Shown in pieces: positions 52,601 through 58,600 of a DNA stretch of 64,000 nucleotides. Every line of letters starts with the position of its first letter. Position 1 is the first letter of the stretch. The position numbers and the translations under genes are program-made. The DNA lies in contig JAJVDF010000261.1 in NCBI GenBank assembly GCA_022410635.1, forward strand, positions 1,538,281 to 1,602,280, given 5' to 3'. The notes below the pieces were generated by a model. The model made no database searches, was not told where the DNA came from, and saw only the letters and a program-made list of their open reading frames with translations. Source of the stretch: Tretioscincus oriximinensis. Its lineage: Eukaryota; Chordata; Lepidosauria; Squamata; Gymnophthalmidae.

Positions 52601-55600
52601 CATCATAGACATCATAAGGGAAGGTCCTGCTGTCGATAATACGTATCATTGACAATCACTTTATGACTACATACAGTCAGGCCTTCTCTTTGGTGGCACC
52701 TACACTCTAAAACAATCTCCCCTCTGATATTTATAGGTCATCCACANCCCTGGCCAATAGTCATCAATGCTATTCTTCATATACTAATTCAAAATTAAAT
52801 CAATGCAAAGCAGTGTATTTTTTCAAAAAATAAGTAAACAGTCTCCCCCTTGAGGTACATCAATCACCAATTCTATATGCATGCAGAAAACGCTTGAAGG
52901 TGCATCTCTTTAACCTGGCCCTTGGGTGGAAAAACTGCTTGTTGTTTTAATATGGTAATCTGGTTTTTATTGTTAATGGCTGTGATGATCGGGTATGTTG
53001 TGCTATAGAAATGTAAAATAAATAAATAAATAAATTCATGAAAATGGTGGAGAATCCCCTTGTACCATGTTCATGAATGATGTAGTCAACAGACATGGTA
53101 TTGTGGCTAATTGGGATAGTCTGAAAGCTCCCAATATTGTGTCAACATCTTTTCTTTAGTGCAGCCACTGGGACAGGGGATTGAATTAACTTAATCATGC
53201 ATGAAACCCACATNCTCTCCAACAACTGTTTTTGTCAGGATAAACTATGCCATCAACATTAACATCAGTTTCCTTCTAGATGCAATGGACTATAAAAACA
53301 TTTAAATGGCACTTGACAATGATAGACAAAATAAAACCTTTGAAAATGAATAATGAATTATATTTCAGAGGTACAAAAACTTACAAAAACTGAAGAGAGA
53401 TTCCAGTTTTCTTCAAGTTAGCAACGATAATTTCCAGCTGATCTTTACTGAAGGGGCTACTGAGGTCTGCAAATACTTCAATGTGCTGTCTGTCATATTT
53501 TTTCCCTCTTAAAAGAAGACAAAAATGTGTTTAGAACCATATCTATTTTGATGGCTCAGAAAGATTTCCTGCTTTTATACAAAGTTCGGTTTTGTACTAC
53601 TAGTATTACCAATTTGCCATAGTAATGTATACTGCATACTGAATAAAAACTATACAAGCAGTATAGGCTGAGACTCCATTGAGTAGAGCAGAGATGCCCA
53701 GCAACATGATAAACAAAGCATTTCCACCAAGAGCTGCAAACTGTACACTACAAAGCATTTATGAAGACAACTTCTCAAGGACAGAGCATTTTCCAGGGAT
53801 ACCTCTTGTGATCAGAAATGGATACAAAGCAGGAAATGAAGGACTAAAGAAATCATTGACTACTTTTGAAGCTAGCTTCTTTAAACAACCTCTAATCTAC
53901 ATTAATGATAAAGTTTAGCTAAGCAGTGTTGGGAAGTCCCGGAAGTGAAATATCGNGGAGGGANTCCAAAATCTCGGGCAGCCCTTGTTAATTGTGTGTA
54001 CAAATTTTTNTGATGCCACTTCCTGGGCATGACAGGAAGTAATGTCAAAACTGACATCACTTACTGGACATGACAGGAAGTGATGTCACTCTGGGAGCTA
54101 CTGCCCTGGAAGCAAATATCGAAAGTGACATCATTTTTTTTTCAAACAAAGACTTTTTTTCAAAAAAGTTTTTGTTTTTTATTTTTTTTCCTCAGAAAAA
54201 AACAGGAAGCACCCCAAAAACAGGTTTTCAAACCTCCTCAAAAGGGGTCATCTGGTCAGCCTACATTTGGTCATATAACTTCCGGCCCGACCCATCACTA
54301 AGCTGGCATCCCAGAAGCAAAGCAGAAATGACATCAGTGATGAGTGGTGCTCCACAAGTCAAGTGACCAAAAGGGCCCTGGAAATTGTGTGACCAAAAAA
54401 GGGCAGGGCCAGAAACAATGCATTAGGCAGTGGGCGGGGCAGCAGCTGAGGTGGAAACTTGTGCTATGGAATTTCCTCTAGAGATTCTGTTGTGTGTATG
54501 AGATTCTAGCACGATTTTCCCTCATTAGCCTGCCATCTGTCTTCTAGAGTCTGCCATAGTCTATAGCAGCATGTGGAGGGTGGGATACAGCCCAGAGTAA
54601 GAAAGGGCTAATATGTCTGAATAACCAGATAACAAAATACATGACTATCATAGGCTTCAATAGTAAATATAGTACACAAGTCAAAAATAGGAAGGAAAGT
54701 CAACTATTTCTTCTTTACAGCTTTAATAAGAAGGAATTGTTATGAATTTTACCATTTACAGAGTTTATCTATCTCTCATTCATTTTCTTTTTTCTTTTCT
54801 GAATATCATTTTGACTTGGAAGACATCCAAAAACAAACACACTGAATAAACTATCAACTTATGCATTTCAATAACTTCAGGTACTTACATCGTTTCCTTC
54901 TGTAGCAAATCCATGCAAACAATGAGAGAATCGAGAACTAATACATTTAGGAAAAACAATGTAAAACCAGAGCATGAATCTCAGCAATGTGCTTTTTTAG
55001 AAATCCAACTGTTCAAAGCATTTAGAACAAAGCTCAATACTCCCTAGAACAATAATCCACAGACATTATGGCACAAATGGCTGAGACAAAGTACTTGAAA
55101 CTTCTTTGTTCTGCTCACCTTGGTCCTTTCCTAATTTTGTTCGCAAATGCTATGAACAAACACAACACGAAACCTCTAGCCCGTCAACAATTAAGCTGAA
55201 CAATATAGTGCACAACGGACTACAAATTGTGCATGGGTCTCTGGGGTTTGAATGAGTGGCCCAGCCTGCTTTTCATCAAAGAAGTCATAAATTCTTCAAG
55301 CACAAATGAATTCACTCACATATCTCTATCTGCAATGACCCTTATTCCAGGATATACCTTGGAATAGGGGGCTGCTACCCACACGTTAGTGCACACCATT
55401 CAGGGCCTTCCGTAATCTGCACAGTAGGCAAATGGCAGATCTCTATTCCAAGTTATATCCTGGAATAAGGTTCAGCATGGAAAGATCCCCAAAGTCAATG
55501 GAATGGTTCAAAAAGATGCAAATGTTCCTTACATGCTTTTGACCACACATGAAATGGTTTAATAATGACAATACAGCAAAGAGATGTCTTAAACTCAGAT

Positions 55601-58600
55601 CCCAGTTTTCCTGCAGATTTTTGAGACCTCTAGTAAATCTACTAATATTTTAGATGTCTTTTCTACAGTTTAATATTAATACAAATCCCCAGCTGGCATC
55701 ACAGAAAAGTTTTAACTGATAGAAAAGATACTGTCCCCGTGCTCAGACTCAGGCTGAATCGATGTTTGAATATCTTCCAAGAAATCAAAATCTGGCATCA
55801 TTAGATGTCTGTATACAGAAATATGTTGATACTGATCTCCACTGGCAAGACTATTTTCTGTTTTCTCTGTCCCGAATAAAACCAAAGCAATTTCATCTTT
55901 ACTTTCAGCAAACACCTGGTGATGGTAAAAAGATTTTAAGAGCATCTTGACTGTATAGCTATGCATCATTTTTTATAGATTCATTTTTCTTATTTCACAT
56001 GTGTTTCATATAAAAACAATTAGATCTTTGGTAATGCTCAATTACAGAACTACTGCAAGGACTACAATATGACATTGGAAAAGCATCCTTCAAGTTAGAA
56101 AACAGTTAAGAAGCATTATTCCCCTAAAGCAGTCTTTCTCAAAGTGGGCAATAACGCCCCCTTGTGGGAGCTGGAGGTCTATAGAGGGGCAGTGAAGGGC
56201 ACAGAGAAGATTGGAGGGCGTTGAAGCGGTTTAGGGGGGCGATGGCTAATTTAAAAATTTTTTTTGCTTTTAACACAAACTTTACCGCTCCTTTACGCTG
56301 AACACGCGTTTCCTCGTGTAACGCCATCTAGGGGACTAGACAGTAACTATTTCCTGTCCGATAGTTGTCAAACTGTACCATAGATGGCGGTAAGCTCCAA
56401 TGCGAAGCGAGAAGTTTCTAGTCCATTCTCGAAAGTACTAGGCCCGCCCGCTGCCTCATATAAAAGCGCGCGCACCATCCAGCCAGTCTTAAGATGTAGT
56501 AAAGTAAAAAAATTTGGGGGGCGCTAGAAAATAATTAATTCTCGAAGTGGGCGGTAGACAAAATAAGTTTGAGAACCTCTGCCCTAAATCAAACAAATTC
56601 ACTTTAAGGATTCACTTTAAGAACTGAAGCTATAAACAAGGGGTCTGAATGAATTACTAGAACAAACTCTGTTACCTACGGAAATAATGGACAATATACT
56701 GATATGTTATTCTTCCTTCATTTGAAACTAAGAGTGCTTCCATACACTAGCTTATAGCCTGGAAAACAAGGATATTCCAGGTTATAAGCCACTGCATCCT
56801 GCCTACACTCACCACCCCATTCATGCGTGCCCAACCCGGAGACCTCCTCGTCTCACACCATGGCAATAGCTAGGACACTGCCATTGTGATGAAATGGCTC
56901 CTGCACAGCTGCTCCTTGATTCACTCTGAGGGCGTCCTGCATGGCAGTGGGGCACACAGTAATGGGACCAGATTCCAGGGGGCTCTGTCACAGAATCACC
57001 ATTTCTCCACTCCCAACAATCGCACATCAACAGAAGGTTGTAGCGAATGGATCACCCATAAAGACATGTGGCAGAGTGGCCTGGATGGCATTCCAATAGA
57101 GGTACTAATCCGAGGTGTGGATGAGACCTAAGTAAGAGACAAAGCCTTTTCAACAACGATTCCTAAAGTCAATAAAGGATGTTAAAAATACCTTTTAGGG
57201 ATTGATGCTGGGGTAAATATTGGGAGAAATATGCGGTATTTATTGGATACAAGGTACATATTCACATTATGGTGTTTTTTGTAAAGGTAAAGAATATATT
57301 GGAAAATTCAATAAAGAACTTTTTAAAAATTCTATTGAATACTAACTATTTTAACTTTTTACTAATGCTTTGTAAGTTTATTTCTTTCCATCATTGTCAT
57401 TTATTTACCTTTGGCTCTTGTACATCACCATTTTTTTTAGAAGAAGAATAAATAAATCTATTAATTAATAATTAATAGAGATAGTAAACATCTCAGTCTC
57501 ATTTCTTAGAAACTCTCTTACTTCTGCTATTTAGCCAAGGGACACTAAATGTAAAAAAAACAGTGCTGAGGAACTGGGCATAGGAAAATGAAGGAAGAAC
57601 ACCTGGACCTACTGTGCAGTTGCTGCTTGAACCCATGTTTCCTTACATTCCCATTCTCAACGTATCCTTCACCTACACCTTGTTAACTTCCAGTTCTTTA
57701 ACCTCTCTGCTTCCAGGAGTAAACACAAGGGATTTTGACATCAGAATGTGACCAAGTTTTACTTTTATCTTAAAGGGAAGCGGGAATCGTAGAGAACCTG
57801 TAGTTCAGGATAGCCTAATATTTGCTCTAACTTCTATTATCCATCTCTGCATCCCAAAGATAAGACTCCAACGGACATCTTTTACCTGTCGTTGCACAAA
57901 CATTGTGATCAGTTTCTTGGCCTGCTCAAAAGAAGATTCCTCTCCAGGACCACAATTGCTTGCTGAAAAGCCAACATCCATGCACAGGACCACCGCTGAC
58001 TTCACAAGGGGAAAGTAAAGAGCAAACTAATCAGAATACAATCATATATTGTTCAGTAAAGCGATCTTTTTTATGCTATGATTGAGACAGTCAACAGCCC
58101 TTTATGCACTGTGGGATCTGCCACAGACTGTACCAACAGGCAGAGGGCAGGGCCACTATTCTGGGATATAATCTGGAATAAAGTCTAGTCTAGAAAGAAT
58201 CAGTGAAATGTAGGCAGTCTACAACACCTACAACCAGTGACATAGCTTGAGTATTTTTTCATGCCTTCAAGCCATTAAAGGTTGGTTCAGCAAGCTGAAA
58301 AGTAGCCTATCAATGGCTACATTCCCTATTGAACAAAAACATTAAAAATAATTATCTTATTCTGCTCATCCAACCTCTGCATCATAGAAGTCATTTTTCT
58401 CTACCTTCGGATATTTATCCGCTAATTGTAAGCCATATGCTGATTACGAAACGTATTGTTGCTGTTGCTGGGCATCACTGAAATCATGTTCAACTTCTTG
58501 TTGACTGCAAGATTACTTTCATATAGTTTTCTTTGCACACACAGAATTGATTTTTCACTGCCTATTTNCAGGGAAAGCCTAGAGACTGAACTGTCAACCT

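Larger units (their letters stand above)
52067..53384 (-). other. XRCC5 intron 5
   Basis: 1.3-kb intron with two L2 pieces, listed separately; the rest is unassigned. Confidence 0.8.
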
